Part shown: positions 10,272-23,424 of the stretch, in pieces
How positions within the stretch are numbered: the first letter of the stretch is position 1
Layout: every line of letters starts with the position of its first letter
Assembly: GCA_014898415.1 (NCBI GenBank)
Contig: RCTD01000012.1
Location: 1,488,001 to 1,552,000 of the forward strand
DNA from: Stromatinia cepivora
Taxonomy: Eukaryota; Ascomycota; Leotiomycetes; Helotiales; Sclerotiniaceae
Length of the DNA stretch: 64,000 nt
Direction of reading: 5' to 3'
The notes under the pieces: generated by a model
The model's input: the letters and a program-made list of their open reading frames with translations, nothing else
Database searches by the model: none
What the model was told of the DNA's origin: nothing
Position numbers and translations under genes: made by a program

Positions 10272-13200
10272 ATGGATGACTTATTTGACGCCTTCGATGA
10301 TAAACCCCAAACGGCTGCTCCCAGCAGACCCAAAAAGGCAAAGAAAGACAAGAAAGATCGCAGCAAGAAAAGAAATGCGAATGGTGATGTGAAGCCAATT
10401 GCTGATGCGCAAGATGGGGATTCCGAGATGATTGATGCTGAGGAACCGGTAGTAGAAGCAGATGCAGAGGAAGAGGATATTGAAGAAGTAGACGAGATTA
10501 GTGAAGCGAAGGACGCAAAGCGACGCAGAAAGGAAACGGAATCCGAACCAGTAGTTACGGATACCTTCGAGACAGCACAGTCGCGAGAATTGGCTGCATC
10601 AGCAGGATTACAGGGCGCCCCAGAAGAAAAGGCATTGGTACTACAGCACAACATTCAACATCAAGTTTCTTTACCTCCAGATTACAATTACATTCCGATA
10701 TCACAGCACAAGGCTCCCGCTGAACCCGCTAGAACTTGGCCTTTCGAGTTGGATCCTTTCCAAAAGGTTGCTATTGCATCAATTCAGAGAAATGAGAGTG
10801 TACTGGTATCGGCGCATACCAGTGCGGGAAAAACTGTTACAGCAGAATATGCGATTGCGCAATGCCTCAAGAATAACCAAAGAGTCATCTACACAAGTCC
10901 CATCAAAGCTTTGAGTAATCAGAAATATCGAGAGTTTACTGCAGATTTTGGAGATGTTGGTTTAATGACTGGAGATGTCACAATCAACCCCACTGCGACC
11001 TGTTTGGTTATGACTACAGAAATTTTACGATCTATGTTATACCGAGGATCTGAGATTATGAGAGAAGTTGCTTGGGTTGTCTTTGATGAAATTCATTATA
11101 TGAGGGACAAAGCCAGAGGTGTCGTTTGGGAAGAGACTATCATCTTGTTACCAGATAAGGTCAGATATGTCTTCTTGTCTGCAACTATTCCAAATGCTAT
11201 GCAATTTGCCGAATGGATCACAAAAACTCACAACCAACCATGTCACATTGTTTACACTGATTTTCGACCTACCCCCTTACAACACTATTTCTTCCCAGCT
11301 GGTGCAGATGGTATACATTTAATTGTTGATGAGAAGGGAAACTTCAGAGAAGATAACTTTTCGAAAGCCATGGCAACAATTGAGGAGAAAAAAGGGTCTG
11401 ATCCAGCAGATATCAATGCAAAGCAAAAGGGGCGTGGTAAGGATAAGAAGACCAACAAGGGTGCCAATAAGGAGGGATCAGACATCTACAAGATTGTTCG
11501 AATGATCATGTTGAAGCACTACAATCCTGTTATTGTTTTCAGTTTTAGCAAGAGAGAGTGCGAGGCATATGCATTACAAATGAGCTCCATGGCTTTTAAC
11601 GATCAATCTGAAAAGGATATGGTTTCGAAAGTCTTCGAGAGTGCAATCGAGTCTCTATCAGAAGAGGATAGGACACTACCACAAATTCAGCACATCTTGC
11701 CATTGTTGAGACGTGGTATCGGTGTGCATCATTCTGGACTTCTTCCTATTCTTAAGGAAACTATCGAAATTTTGTTCCAAGAGAATTTGATCAAGGTTCT
11801 TTTTGCTACAGAGACTTTCTCTATTGGTCTTAATATGCCTGCTAAGACTGTCGTCTTCACTAGCGTTGAGAAGTTTGATGGTGAGAAGATGCGATATCTG
11901 ACACCATCCGAGTTTGTACAAATGTCCGGCCGTGCTGGTCGTCGTGGTCTTGATGATAGAGGTATTGTTATCATGATGATAAATGACAAGATGGAGCCAG
12001 AGAGTGCCAAGACAATTGTACGAGGAGAGCAGGACAAGCTCAATTCAGCTTTCTACCTTGGTTATAACATGATTCTTAACTTGATGCGTTTGGAGGGAAT
12101 TTCACCGGAGTTTATGTTGGAGCATTGTTTTTACCAATTCCAAAACACTTCAAGTGTCACTGGTCTTGAAAAGGAACTTCGAGATTTGCAACTTGCAAGA
12201 GATGATGTTCAAATTCCAGATGAAGCAACCATTAAGGATTACTACGATCTTCGACAACAGCTTACCACATATACCAAGGACATGCGCGATGTCATCAACC
12301 ACCCTAACTACTGTCTGCAGTTCATGCAACCAGGACGAGTCGTTCATATCAAACACCAAGATCATGATTTCGGTTGGGGAGCAGTTGTCAAGTTTACACC
12401 ACGACGACCTGCCAAGGGATCTTCGGTAGAATACCCCCCACAACAATCATACATTCTCGATGTGCTTTTGTTAGTTTCTTCAGACAGTACCGTTGTCACA
12501 CAAACACAAAACGACTTGCCATTGGGTATTACACCACCGGGTGAGGGTGATAAGGGCAAGATGGAAGTTATTCCAGTACTTCTGTCATGTGTTGAAGCTA
12601 TTGGACATGTTCGTATCTTCCTTCCAAAAGACCTTCATCCAGCCAATGAACGAAACCAAATCCGCAAATCTCTCGAGGAAGTCAAACGCCGTTTCCCAGA
12701 TGGTATCGCAGTCCTCGATCCCATCGAAAACATGGGTATTACAGATGATTCATTTAAGAGACTCCTCCGCAAGATTGAAGTTCTTGAATCTCGTTTACTC
12801 TCAAACCCCCTCCACAATTCTCCTCGTCTTCCAGATCTCTACAACCAATATGCTGGTAAACTAAATATCACCAAACAAATCAAAGAAAAGCGCAAGGCTA
12901 TCACCTCTGCCTTGAGTATCATGCAACTTGATGAACTCAAGTCCCGAAAACGTGTCCTTCGTCGTCTAGGTTTCATAAACGAACAAGAAGTCGTCGAACT
13001 CAAGGCCCGTGTCGCATGTGAAATCTCATCTACAGGTGATGGTCACGAACTTCTACTCTCTGAGCTCCTATTCAATGGCTATTTTAACGATTTAACTCCC
13101 GAAATGTGCGCAGCTGTCCTTTCTGTTTTCATTTTCGAAGAAAAGAGTCAATGTCCTCCGCTTAAAGAGGAATTGGCAGCTAAATATCGAGAAATTCAAG

Positions 13201-13594
13201 CTCAAGCTAGGATCATTGCCAAGGTTACTGCGGAGAGTAAATTGAAGATGAATGAGGAAGAATATGTGACTAGTTTCAAATGGCAACTTATGGAAGTTGT
13301 TTATGTGTGGGCACAGGGAAAGAGTTTTGCGGAGATTTGGTAAGTCTCTTGATTCCTACATCCCTTTTCGCCTTGAGTTTCTCGTGTGTGATAATACTAA
13401 CATATCCCCACAGTAAAATGACAGACGTCTACGAAGGATCCCTCATCCGTCTCTTCCGTCGTCTCGAAGAACTTCTCAGACAAATGGCTCAAGCAGGAAA
13501 AGTCATGGGTTCAGATGAGGTGTCAAATAAATTCGACGAATCGCTTAAGAAAATCAGGAGAGATATCGTTGCGGCGCAGAGTTTATATTTGTAG
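10272..13594 (+). CDS. MTR4: Exosome-associated DExH RNA helicase Mtr4 (Dob1)
   Basis: ATP-dependent 3'-5' RNA helicase of the TRAMP complex. It feeds pre-rRNA, snoRNA and aberrant nuclear RNAs to the exosome. Exons 10272-13339 and 13414-13594; the 74-bp intron (GTAAGT, CTAAC branch, CAG) joins FAEI to [10 protein letters not shown]. Product 1,082 residues, the usual size. Features in order: acidic/basic nuclear tail (1-150); helicase motif [10 protein letters not shown] (about 180-188); [15 protein letters not shown] box (about 272-275); SAT motif FLSATIPN; motif [14 protein letters not shown] (about 550-561); the arch with its KOW-like segment (about 600-850); and a C-terminal DSHCT domain. 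These distinguish it from Ski2. No defect is seen. Confidence 0.97.
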
Positions 13595-14665
13595 ACTTGT
13601 CACATTTATGACACTTTTGTCAGTGGTCTACAGTCTCCAAACTTCAAAAATCTAGTCTTCTATTCCAGCTTCGAAAGTCGAGATACCTCGTACGTTAATT
13701 AGTTGTGACATTACGGTGGATTTTTTTCTCTCTTGCGGGATCTTTTCTTCCATGTTCAGATTTCTTTTCATTCATCATAAAGGGAGTATGGATTCTAAAA
13801 ATGCATATATGGATGGTGAATGGAGTTTTTTTTTCTTCTCAATTGCAATTGCAATTCTTTTGTGAGTAAGTTGCAGAAGGATGGTGTGGTTCGATGAATA
13901 TATGGATTACCAGATACTTTTCTCTTCTCTCCTCGACTCCAAAAGTTGAGATGGGAGTGGAGTGATGTGTTAGGAATGCGATTAGTATGGTGTTCTCTCT
14001 AGATGAGAGGGAAAGGAAAGGAAAGTCTATATCTACTCTTAGGATGAGAATATATGATTTTTTTGCCGTATGAATGTAACTTTATGGTTTGATTTGAGGA
14101 TGCGTTGTTGATGCGCGTGGTTCAGATGAGAATTAGGGGAACGATGGATGGGGAATAGTACTATGCTATATCTTACTATATCATATACCATATTCGTAGA
14201 AGGAGCCTACTGATCTACTATCTTACTGGCGAGAAGAATCTAAAATTGTATATGGATATATGAGTATATATATATACGATGCATCCATCTATACATACAT
14301 CTATAATCAAATCAAATCCAATGTGACCTCGAGAATAATAGATAATAGATATCAATTTCTTTACTTGGTTTATATATTTATTCATTCAACTCATAATATT
14401 CATTTCTATTCTTATTCATTCATATATGAAATTGACTTCCACCCCTAGACTTTCACTTATTCAGTAAATAGTAAGATGAAGAATAATTACAATTATGATT
14501 TATTTTATGAGTCGTATATTTATTATACTTTCAATGGTAAGCTAGGGAATTAATTCTATCCTATCTCATCCCATACTATGTCATCCCATCCAAGCCCTCC
14601 TAATATTCTACAGATCTATGTACCTAGGTCTAGGTATGTAGAAATGATAAAAATATACCAATTTC

Positions 14666-14745
14666 TCCTCTCCTCTCCTCTCCTCTCCTCTCCTCTCCTC
14701 TCCTCTCCTCTCCTCTCCTCTCCTCTCCTCTCCTCTCCTCTCCTC
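14666..14745. repeat. (TCCTC)16 pentanucleotide microsatellite
   Basis: Sixteen perfect copies of TCCTC, a pure pyrimidine strand on the plus side. The open frame reading through it (Leu-Ser-Ser-Pro type peptide) is an artefact of the repeat. Homopurine/homopyrimidine tracts like this can adopt triplex structures. Confidence 0.97.
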
Positions 14746-15062
14746 TCACCATCACCCTTTCCCCTCGCCACCTCACCACCTCATCACCTCACCTCCCTAT
14801 CAAAACTAAACAAAAACTCACTCCAAAATCCAAAAGTATCATTCAGCTACTACTTGCTTACATACCTCTCACAACCAACCTCATGTAACACATACGCAGA
14901 CACAGATTGGAACTTTTAAAATACATACCTAGTATACACATATCTAGTACTCCGTATATATATATATACTTCTTTTTTTTTTATCTTATCCGAATACTTC
15001 CGGATGGGTGGATATATGGAAGAGAAGTCCCGTATGCAGGGCGCCGATGTGGCTTTTTGTGA

Positions 15063-15104
15063 GATGTGTGAGATGCGATGTGTGAGATGCGATGTGTGAG
15101 ATAT
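15063..15104. repeat. Three tandem copies of a 14-bp unit
   Basis: Unit GATGTGTGAGATGC is repeated three times, the last copy ending in AT instead of GC. It is a short minisatellite within gene-free DNA. Confidence 0.85.
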
Positions 15105-15980
15105 GTTCGCCTCATTATTTATATTTCTTGGGTTCCTTGAGTTACGTATTGAGAGATTGGAGATTGGAGTTGAAAATATCTGGTTTGGAGGAGATGGAAA
15201 TGGGAATGGGAATGGAAATTGAAAAGGGAAGAAAAGGAAAGCAAAAGAAGAAAACAAATGTGAATCAATTTTTTTTAAAAACAAATAAAACTACTCAACA
15301 CAGGAAAACCCTCAGAAAAAAAACAACTACAATAACCGTAACACAATAATAACAAATATAGCATCAGATGTACTCGTATACCTAGCACGTAACACTTGCT
15401 AAATCGATAACTCCGTACGAATAATTGGAAAGATGATTCATCATGTGATATTGGTGTGACGCGAAAAGCCAAAGAAGAAAGATGAAAAAACAGATCGAGG
15501 TAAGCCTTGCTTATATATTTATATGCCGGTAGCCATTTGACATATCTTTCTTTGTGTTACGGGATATGGTGGATTTTGTAAGACTTACATTGTACCTATG
15601 TTCTTTAACTTCCTACTAGGCAGCTGAAAGAATTTTGTAATAAAGATATAAAATGTTAAGAGGAATTATAATTTATAGTGTACCTATTTAGGTAGTAGAT
15701 GTGGAATATATGAAGTGGAATATATCTTCATAGATATATAATCAAAATCATATCGAGTTGATTTTCTAGGATTATTTATAGAGAAGTTTGGTAATTGATA
15801 TCGAGTACCTAGGTAGATGGTTAAAGAAGCGGTGGAAGAAGTAGAAGCAAGCAATGGAAGGTCTAGATTCCGCCACGGGGCTGATACGACCTGCATTCTC
15901 CTATCACATTTGAAATTCCCATGTCGGTAAGTCGGTAGGTAGTATTGATAAATAGATGCGACGGAATGGGATGAAATGTG

Positions 15981-16010
15981 ATGGGATGTGATGGGATGTG
16001 ATGGGATGTG
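15981..16010. repeat. Three tandem copies of a 10-bp unit
   Basis: ATGGGATGTG is repeated three times exactly, with a partial, mutated copy before it. Short minisatellite, no gene. Confidence 0.85.
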
Positions 16011-18270
16011 TATTATCTGATATCATCAACCATCAATCAACCAAACCTTCTACTGAACAAGTGCGAAAGAAAAAGGAAAAAAGAAACTACATATTCGTAT
16101 AACTTGCATCGGGTACATAGAAATCAGAATAAGATCCCCCGCCCCCAATCCGATTTGTACAATGGCCCTTTATGCAAGATTATCAGAATGCAGTAGATGT
16201 AACCCCTGAGTTGTATTTTCATATGGAGTAGAGTGACACTCGAGAGTCTGGTCTGGCTCCCTTTTTCTGCCGCCTTCCTTCTCTTCTCCAGGTATCCATT
16301 CCCCTGTCCTTGTGGAGGGAGGATTGTTATGCAGGTGGCCGTTTTTGGAGATCTGTAATCGATGGTTTTTCTTTGAATGGGTAGATAGATAGATAAGGTT
16401 AGGTGTAGGCGCATGCATTTTTTATGAGTTTGGAAATAGATAACCCTATTTGATTATTTGGAGGATGAATCTTTATTTCTGTAGATACTGTTGGTGTTGT
16501 TGCGACGAAGAAATACAGGAATTTTCTTCATATACCTGTGTATATGTTTAATCAATAATAAGAAACGGCCTAGCAGTGACAGTTTTCGGCTTTCCTCGTA
16601 CCACTACAGTCCATGTTCGAGGCGTTGAAACTAGTTTGATGGATAAGGCAATGAATGTCAGGTACCCTTTTCCATCCGTTTTCGGACCAGACTTGGTTTG
16701 AAGTTAGTTATGCCACGCAATAACTTTTGTACGGAAACTTATTTGGGGTCTGCATTCGCGTATGTATGTTACGCATTTAAAAGTTAGAGGAACGTTGGAA
16801 TGACTGGTTTAGTTCCAATGATATTCAGAGGTGAGATGTCCGGTAGAAGTCCTATTTGAAGTTGTGGCGGATCGGTTTATTGGATGGATCGGTGTTGGAT
16901 TGTTAGTAGTGCTGAGTATAGTATTTAGTGCTGGGAGAATGTAGTTATCGGTAGGATTAATATTGATTTGGATGAAGATATTATGGACTCGTATATAAAA
17001 TAGGGAAGATAAATGGAACTCTATAAAGGATATATAGAGGACATGTACAATAAATACAAGTTGGATATCACTGCATATAACAATGTAAAAAGCCGTTTCT
17101 CAAGACTTTATATCTGTTCCTGGCCTGGCAATTCACAACGCCATTCATTATTAGTGTACCTTAAAAGGAAGATCGGCAAACGCTATACTAGGGGTGACAA
17201 TCACTTTATTAAATTGATTTGATTTGATCCCCTCTTTTCAAATCCTCGAATCCTCAAATTCTTATGGGTTTATGATAACTCCCTTGTTTTGTCTGACAAA
17301 TGATTTTCACATATCGGGGAACGCGAGTGTGATATTGAAGGATGATTTGATGAGAGGATGAATGAATATTGTGAAAGTTATAGAAATGAGTACTAGGTAT
17401 ATATTGTAAAGGAGAGACAGACAGATGATTGAAGACATTTTGACGGTAATGGTGTACAGAGTAGTCAAGATGAATTGATAACTATCTATCTAAAATATAT
17501 ATCTAGTATATACCCGAAGATGAATGTATAAAAACCTTGAATAATAAGCATTTGTAATAGAGAGAGTCTAATTTGATATCAATACATTCATTGGAATAAA
17601 ATAATATTGTTCACTTTCTTTTTCCGTCTTCTTTTTTATATTACTTTATTTAATATGAAAAATCCAATTGCTTTTGTTCTGGTTTCCCTGGAGAAGATCA
17701 TTTACTACCTAGGGAACGATAGGGAATAGTATTATATTTTGCTTGGTATGGATAGATAACTGGGTAAATGTTTGAAGAACTGGAGGGAAAAGAGGAAGGA
17801 AAGAAGATTTAAGGGAAATATAGCTAGAAACTAAGAGACTCAAAATTATGCATTTTAATCATTCATTCCCTAAAGTTAATAATCCAATCCAACCAAAAAT
17901 AATTACTAGGTACTACCTTATGTACTTTGTATACCTTACCTTGGACAACCCACGCAACATTCAACATTCCCTTTCCCCATACAACCACCAACTTTACTAT
18001 TTACCCTCCTTCTCTAGTCAGAACCATAAAATCTTTATTAGAGTCATTTTAGAATATTCAATTTGTTTTTATAGAATATTCTACTTTTACTCTTTTTACC
18101 TACATCTATCTCACTTTGTCAATTCACTCTCTTGAACAATTACTATTAATACTATCTAGATTTCTTGGAAAAGGATTGCCTGGTTCTCCCTTCTTTTCTT
18201 TCCCTTTTTCCAAGCTTTAACTTTCCAATTAATTCAAATGCTCCAACAGTTTACCTAAGGCCCAAGGTGT

Positions 18271-18294
18271 TGATTGATTGATTGATTGATTGAT
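18271..18294. repeat. (TGAT)6 microsatellite
   Basis: Six tandem TGAT units about 400 bp upstream of the DENN-protein start codon. Confidence 0.9.
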
Positions 18295-18699
18295 TTGATT
18301 AAGCAACAGTGGGGATCAAGGGGAAGTACTTCATAGCTTCATTGTCCACCGTATTCCAAAGGGTCTGATCTACAAATCTTCCTTTCTAGCATCAACCTTG
18401 GTTCTTCTTCACATACCTCTCACTGTTTATTACATTGTTGGAAAAGCGTATAAACTTTCGCTAGGTGTCCGAGATTACGAGGAACTTCTCTCACTTTATC
18501 CACGAAACATTTGATCATCCCTCCCTCTCTCCAAATCTAATAACTTTCTCCTGAAGTTCGCGGTAATAGCGTCCACCCACTCTTCGATTCGATGTCATAC
18601 TGAAAGGGCTTTCAGTTACCTACCACTGGCACATCTGCCAATACAACCTTCTATTCTAACAAATCTTGTATATTTGCCTCGAATAAATTCCCATTCGCC

Positions 18700-21600
18700 A
18701 TGGATAACGATTCTACTTCGGCTCCTCTCGCCGATTACTTCTGGATCGCGGGGATTGATTCTTTACAGTATGGACCCGAGGTTTTCCCCTCAAATCCAAG
18801 AGATAGATCAAGCAATAACATACAAACGCCCCCCTCTCCTCAAGTCGACGCTACGATAGAAGAAAGTCCGGAAGGTGAAAACTCACCTCCTCCGAATACC
18901 AACCGAGCTTCAGCACGCCATTCCCGCAACAACTCATGGAATCGTCTGAGCAAACAAACTTCGCATGATTCGCGGAGCTCAATATCCACTCTTGATGAGC
19001 TTGAAGGGACTGCGAGCAATCGAAGCAGCATGACAATAAAAGCTGGCGAAATCGGTCACATTAATGGTAATGGAAATGGAAATGGAAATGGAAATGGCAC
19101 GAAAGCCGAAGGAGGAATATTTGCAAATTTCGACTTCGATAAGGCTCTGCTGAAGTTTGCGAGCGAGCGGGAGAATTTCCTGGATGATTTGAGTTTTAGT
19201 GCTGGAGCCACAACGCAAGCTGCACCCCCTATGACAAATCCGAGGACTTCGAGGTTAAGAGTGGAAGATGCAGAAAACATACATAGGAGAAGTCCGACAT
19301 TGAGGAGTGTAGGTGGAAGTATAAGGAGAAGAATCAGTTTCAGAGATCTGAATAGTGTAAAGAGGCAACCTTCCATGGCAGGTAGAAGTAGTAAGTCTTG
19401 CATTTTGCGTTCCGACGCGGCACATATCTTACATGCATTGCATACTTCCAAGAGAATCTGAGCCGCATCCCTCTCAAATCTTTGTATGCGTATACTGACA
19501 ATTTTAATAGTGTCGGTCCGAACTTCGAGGCGCTTGAGCAATTACAATTCCGTCATTCCTCCTCCAGAGCCCCTGAATCTAGACCCTGATATGCACCCTT
19601 TGAAACGACGTTTTGAACCGGTTTTACTCGATAGATACCCACCAAAACATGCGGCGGAGGAGTTACCGAGGAGAGGTAGATTTCCAGATTACGTCCCCAT
19701 GTTTGCATTTCCAAACGATATCAATATTGTTTCTTCTGACGAACGACCACGGTCGACCTGGCATGGATTTGCTATGACCTCAGATGACAATTCCAAAATA
19801 TATGGTATTACGGTAATTGTTTGGAAGCCACTGGATCAGGAAGCGGCTGGAAATGTTGAAAGAAGATGCGAGGCTTGGAGACAAGACCATATGACAAACG
19901 AAGAGCGAGAACTTGCAGCTAGTTTGGGAGAACGATTGGCTGCGGAGCGCGCCCATCTTTCGCAGTTGCTAGCAGAGTTGCCCACTGTGGTTTCTGGCTC
20001 AGCTGCTAGAGAACAATTGGAGGAGCAGATTAGTGCGGTGGAGGAGAAGATCACTTTGATGACTGACATGTTGCGGCCCGTCAGACACGGCGCAGCAGCC
20101 AAAATTGAGGGATTAACCGATGGGGATACGGGACTTTGGATACCCAGGGCGTATGGAATCCTTGGCAGAGATGGAAGTATGACAAGCTTCTGGAAGGAAT
20201 GGCTGAAGGCTGTTGTGGTACCTATGACAGATGGTGGAATCCTCCGAGTTCCTGCAAGCTCGCCAAAGATCGGTAGATGGCAACCCCTGGAGAGGTACGT
20301 TGTCAACCTGTGTACCGAAGCACTAAGCCCGCTATCCTCGAAAACCCAAATTGAAATCGCAGTGCGAGAACTACGACTTTTTGCACGAAAGGAAGCACCG
20401 AACGAATTACCAGAATCACGAAATACCGATATTTATGCACTATTTAGAGCTTTGAGTATACCCAATATTGTCGCTCTAGTAGAATTTATGTTATCGGAAT
20501 CGAGAATCATTTTACTGTCATCCCACACAGCCATGTTACATCTTGCTAGTAAGGCTTTGGTCAGTCTCTTATACCCGCTAAAATGGGCAAGCATTTTCAT
20601 CCCAGTTCTACCAGCTAGATTGATTTCCGCGCTGGAAGCGCCTTGTCCTTATATTGTTGGGATTGAAAGGAGATATGATAATATAGTACTTCCGGAGGAT
20701 GATTACGTTTTCGTGGATTTGGATCAAGATACGGTTGAGTCCACGGCCCCACCTGTGTCATTACCACGACAACAACGTCGAAAGCTTGTATCCCTCCTAC
20801 AACTGGCAGCTCCACATCACAATAGATGTGGCGTAGAGGTAGCACCGCCACCTTATGCTGTCGAAACTTTCCCTTATGATGCATTCTCATCGGAGAACGA
20901 ATCGATATTTACCCAAAATGCACCTACTGGCACTTTGGGTAAGTACGTTAGTCAGAACTCGACCACATTTGGAGAGCCGGATCTACAAAAGAGAAAGAGG
21001 CCTTTGGTTTTCAATGCATTCTTGCAATCGAAGAACGACCATACTCGGGTTGAGCGTCCATCGACCAGCAGGTCCAGTAAGACCAGTCCACCAACATCCT
21101 TGTCACCTGTGTCTGGACATTGCCCACCAATGCCTACAACTCCCATCTCTCGAAATGATTCCGGCTTTGCTCTCACGGCTACATTGAGAGAAAAGAGGTC
21201 TGGTCATTTTGATGCAAACTCGAGACGTAGTTCCTCATTTGGTTTGGAACGACAGCCAACACTTCGTAGACCGAGTGCACCATTTGTCAATGGTCATTCG
21301 GCTAGTCTTTCCACTTCTGCTGTTTCCATCGGCGATAGCAAATCTATGTATGGTTATACACCATCTGCTTATGCACCATCTGCCTATGCAGCGTCCACTA
21401 TCGCTGCATCAACAATCATGCCCAACATGCTCATGCAGCCGGTTCGAAACACGGAGACGACAATATGGGTAGAAGGACATTGTTTTGTCTATAATGCCAA
21501 TGACATGGGATCCGTATGCTCAATCTGTGATGAGAGGGCCGAGGGCGATGGCATGTATAGTTGTAACGCCTGCAGCACAGTCTGTCATGGTCGCTGTTTA

Positions 21601-22250
21601 GGTTGGTGCTCACTTGTGTGTCCATCCGCCTTTCATTCAGATCGTGTACGTGCAGCTTTTGTTCGTTGTTTCGCAAATTTGTTTTACACTTACAGAAAGC
21701 ACCTTGGGCGACCGTCAAAAGAGCAAAAGTCAAGAGGACAATTATATGGTTTTGACATGAGTGGTTTCTTGAAGAGTCTTCCAAGCGATCAACAAGAATA
21801 TATTACGATGCTGCAACAGACACAAGGTAAATCAATTTCATGCTATATTTTGTGAACAATACTAATCTTAGCATAGCTTTCAACGAATTTATTCATGAAC
21901 GGGAAACTAAACAATCGAACGATCGAGACATTCAGTTGTTCGACTCAATCATTCAAGCTAAGAAGTCAAGAGGACGCGCGGCATTCTTCTCTTCGAAATC
22001 ATCACTTCGACCTAGTTTCCTTGAGGATACATCAGATCACTTATGGCGCTCCGCATTAGTTCCAGTACCTAGGGATGCCAAATTCCCGGGTGACTATAGG
22101 ACGATTATCTCCAGAATTCCAGCACAACTGGATATTGGATTAATGAAAGAACCACGCAGCGTTGCCGGAGTGCCGCGTATGGATATGCCAGGAAAACGAG
22201 TAGGTCGCAAAGCAGTTCCAAGCATGCTTGGTGGTAGGGGAATAATCTGA
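18700..22250 (+). CDS. DENN-domain protein with C-terminal C1 zinc finger
   Basis: DENN proteins act as exchange factors for Rab GTPases or bind them, controlling vesicle traffic; the exact Rab is unknown. Exons 18700-19390, 19511-21826 and 21877-22250; product 1,126 residues. The disordered Ser/Asn-rich N terminus (1-230) includes a Gly-Asn run encoded by GGAAAT copies near 19064-19097. The uDENN segment starts near residue 288 (DYVPMFAFPNDINIVSSDE). The cDENN core is near 540-650 (SIPNIVALVEFMLSESRIILLS, and CPYIVGIERRYDNI). The C1 domain at 887-934 has complete spacing: H887, C900, C903, C915, C918, H923, C926, C934. The last exon (AFNEFIHERE...) looks like the dDENN end. The intron phases are consistent. 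A kinase-type partner for C1 is not implied; it may bind lipid. Confidence 0.9.
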
Positions 22251-23284
22251 GAATGAACGGATGGAAGAGAATGGTTGAATACGAGAATGAGATGAGACGA
22301 GATCGATGGATCCGAAATTACGACAAAGAAACCAGATAAATACACGCCCAAATTTTACTTTGGAGGAAAGGATATGAAGGCGAGAGAAGGAGAGAAAGAA
22401 AGCAATTTGACATTAAATTCAGTGCAGGATGCGAACGAGATGTGTAAGATATCCAAGCGAGGAGTTTAAAAGATTCGTTTGATTTTTTTTTTTTTGATCG
22501 TTCTTTTTCATCATAAGTCCATGAAACGAGAAAATAGTGGCAAAAATCATAGGGTGGGTACGGATGGATGGAGACATGTGTGGTGTAAATAGGTGTTGAG
22601 TGGAAGCCAATTTTTGTTTCGGTTGATTTTTGGGGTGGGATGGAGGGTAGATTGTTTGAAGGGGAAGGGTTTGGGGTTTAATATGGAGAAGACAGAGGGG
22701 TTAAGGAGAACGAGGTGGGAGAGAGATGAGATGAGATGATGTTGTTGGATTGCGAATTGGAATGAATGAATGCGCTGGATGGATGGATGTACGTGTTGGG
22801 ATATGATAGTGAGCAACAAAGAAGATTGGTTGATTGTATCTTGTCATTTACCATTTGCCATTTGCAGCTTGCTTTAACTCGCTCGGTTGAAGGTTTAGGG
22901 AAGGGCGATGATGAAATGCAAAACATGCGATGCGATGCGGGGTGTACGGAGAGAGGAGAGATGAGAAATTAATGTGTGGATGTTGGTTAGTCTTTAGATA
23001 AGCATGAATAAATAGGTGAGAGGATGTAATGAGAAGATGCAAGCAGTGTGGATGGGGTGATGATAGAAGAAGAGGAATGTACAGATAGATACATTTAGTT
23101 ACCGCGAGACAGATAGCAAGAAGCGTCAATGCCATGAATAAATAAATACATGGCTTTTTTTGCTTTGCTGTGCTGTACTGATATGTAAGATGTGTTTTCC
23201 TTGCGTAAGTTGAGTGAGTAGTGGGTGGGTATATATGGTATGGATTCGATTATACATTATGTATATTTGAAATCAATGGAGAAG

Positions 23285-23335
23285 TAGATTGTAAATTGTA
23301 GATTGTAAATTGTAGATTGTAAATTGTAGATTGTA
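23285..23335. repeat. 14-bp minisatellite (TAGATTGTAAATTG)
   Basis: The unit TAGATTGTAAATTG is repeated about three and a half times in tandem, grading into a purine-rich stretch. Confidence 0.85.
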
Positions 23336-23394
23336 AGAGGTGAAAGGTAGAGGCAGAGGTGGTGGTGGTGGAGGTAGAGATTAAAAGTATGGGG

Positions 23395-23424
23395 TTAGGT
23401 TAGGTTAGGTTAGGTTAGGTTAGG
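23395..23424. repeat. (TTAGG)6 interstitial telomere-like pentamer array
   Basis: Six perfect TTAGG units followed by degenerate copies. The unit matches the arthropod telomere repeat rather than the usual fungal TTAGGG, so it is most likely a microsatellite. A TA dinucleotide run follows at 23441-23461. Confidence 0.9.

Larger units (their letters stand above)
13595..18699. other. 5.1-kb gene-free spacer upstream of the DENN gene
   Basis: No family resemblance is found in any of the short open frames here. The sequence is AT-rich with several microsatellites (separate entries) and the MTR4 3' end on the left. The right end, pyrimidine-rich from about 18170 to 18660, looks like a fungal promoter and 5' leader for the DENN gene, with a four-codon upstream ORF beginning about 18592. 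A non-coding transcript is possible but unproven. Confidence 0.55.

Noticed and set aside
10247..10654. Minus-strand Ser-rich ORF opposite MTR4 start
   Set aside because: Shadow of the acidic N-terminal region of MTR4.
14578..14919. 113-codon ORF with Leu-Ser-Ser-Pro repeat
   Set aside because: It is the TCCTC microsatellite read in frame.
22419..23135. Minus-strand His/Pro/Ser-rich ORFs
   Set aside because: Low-complexity readings of the DENN gene 3' region and spacer; no ATG-started conserved frame.
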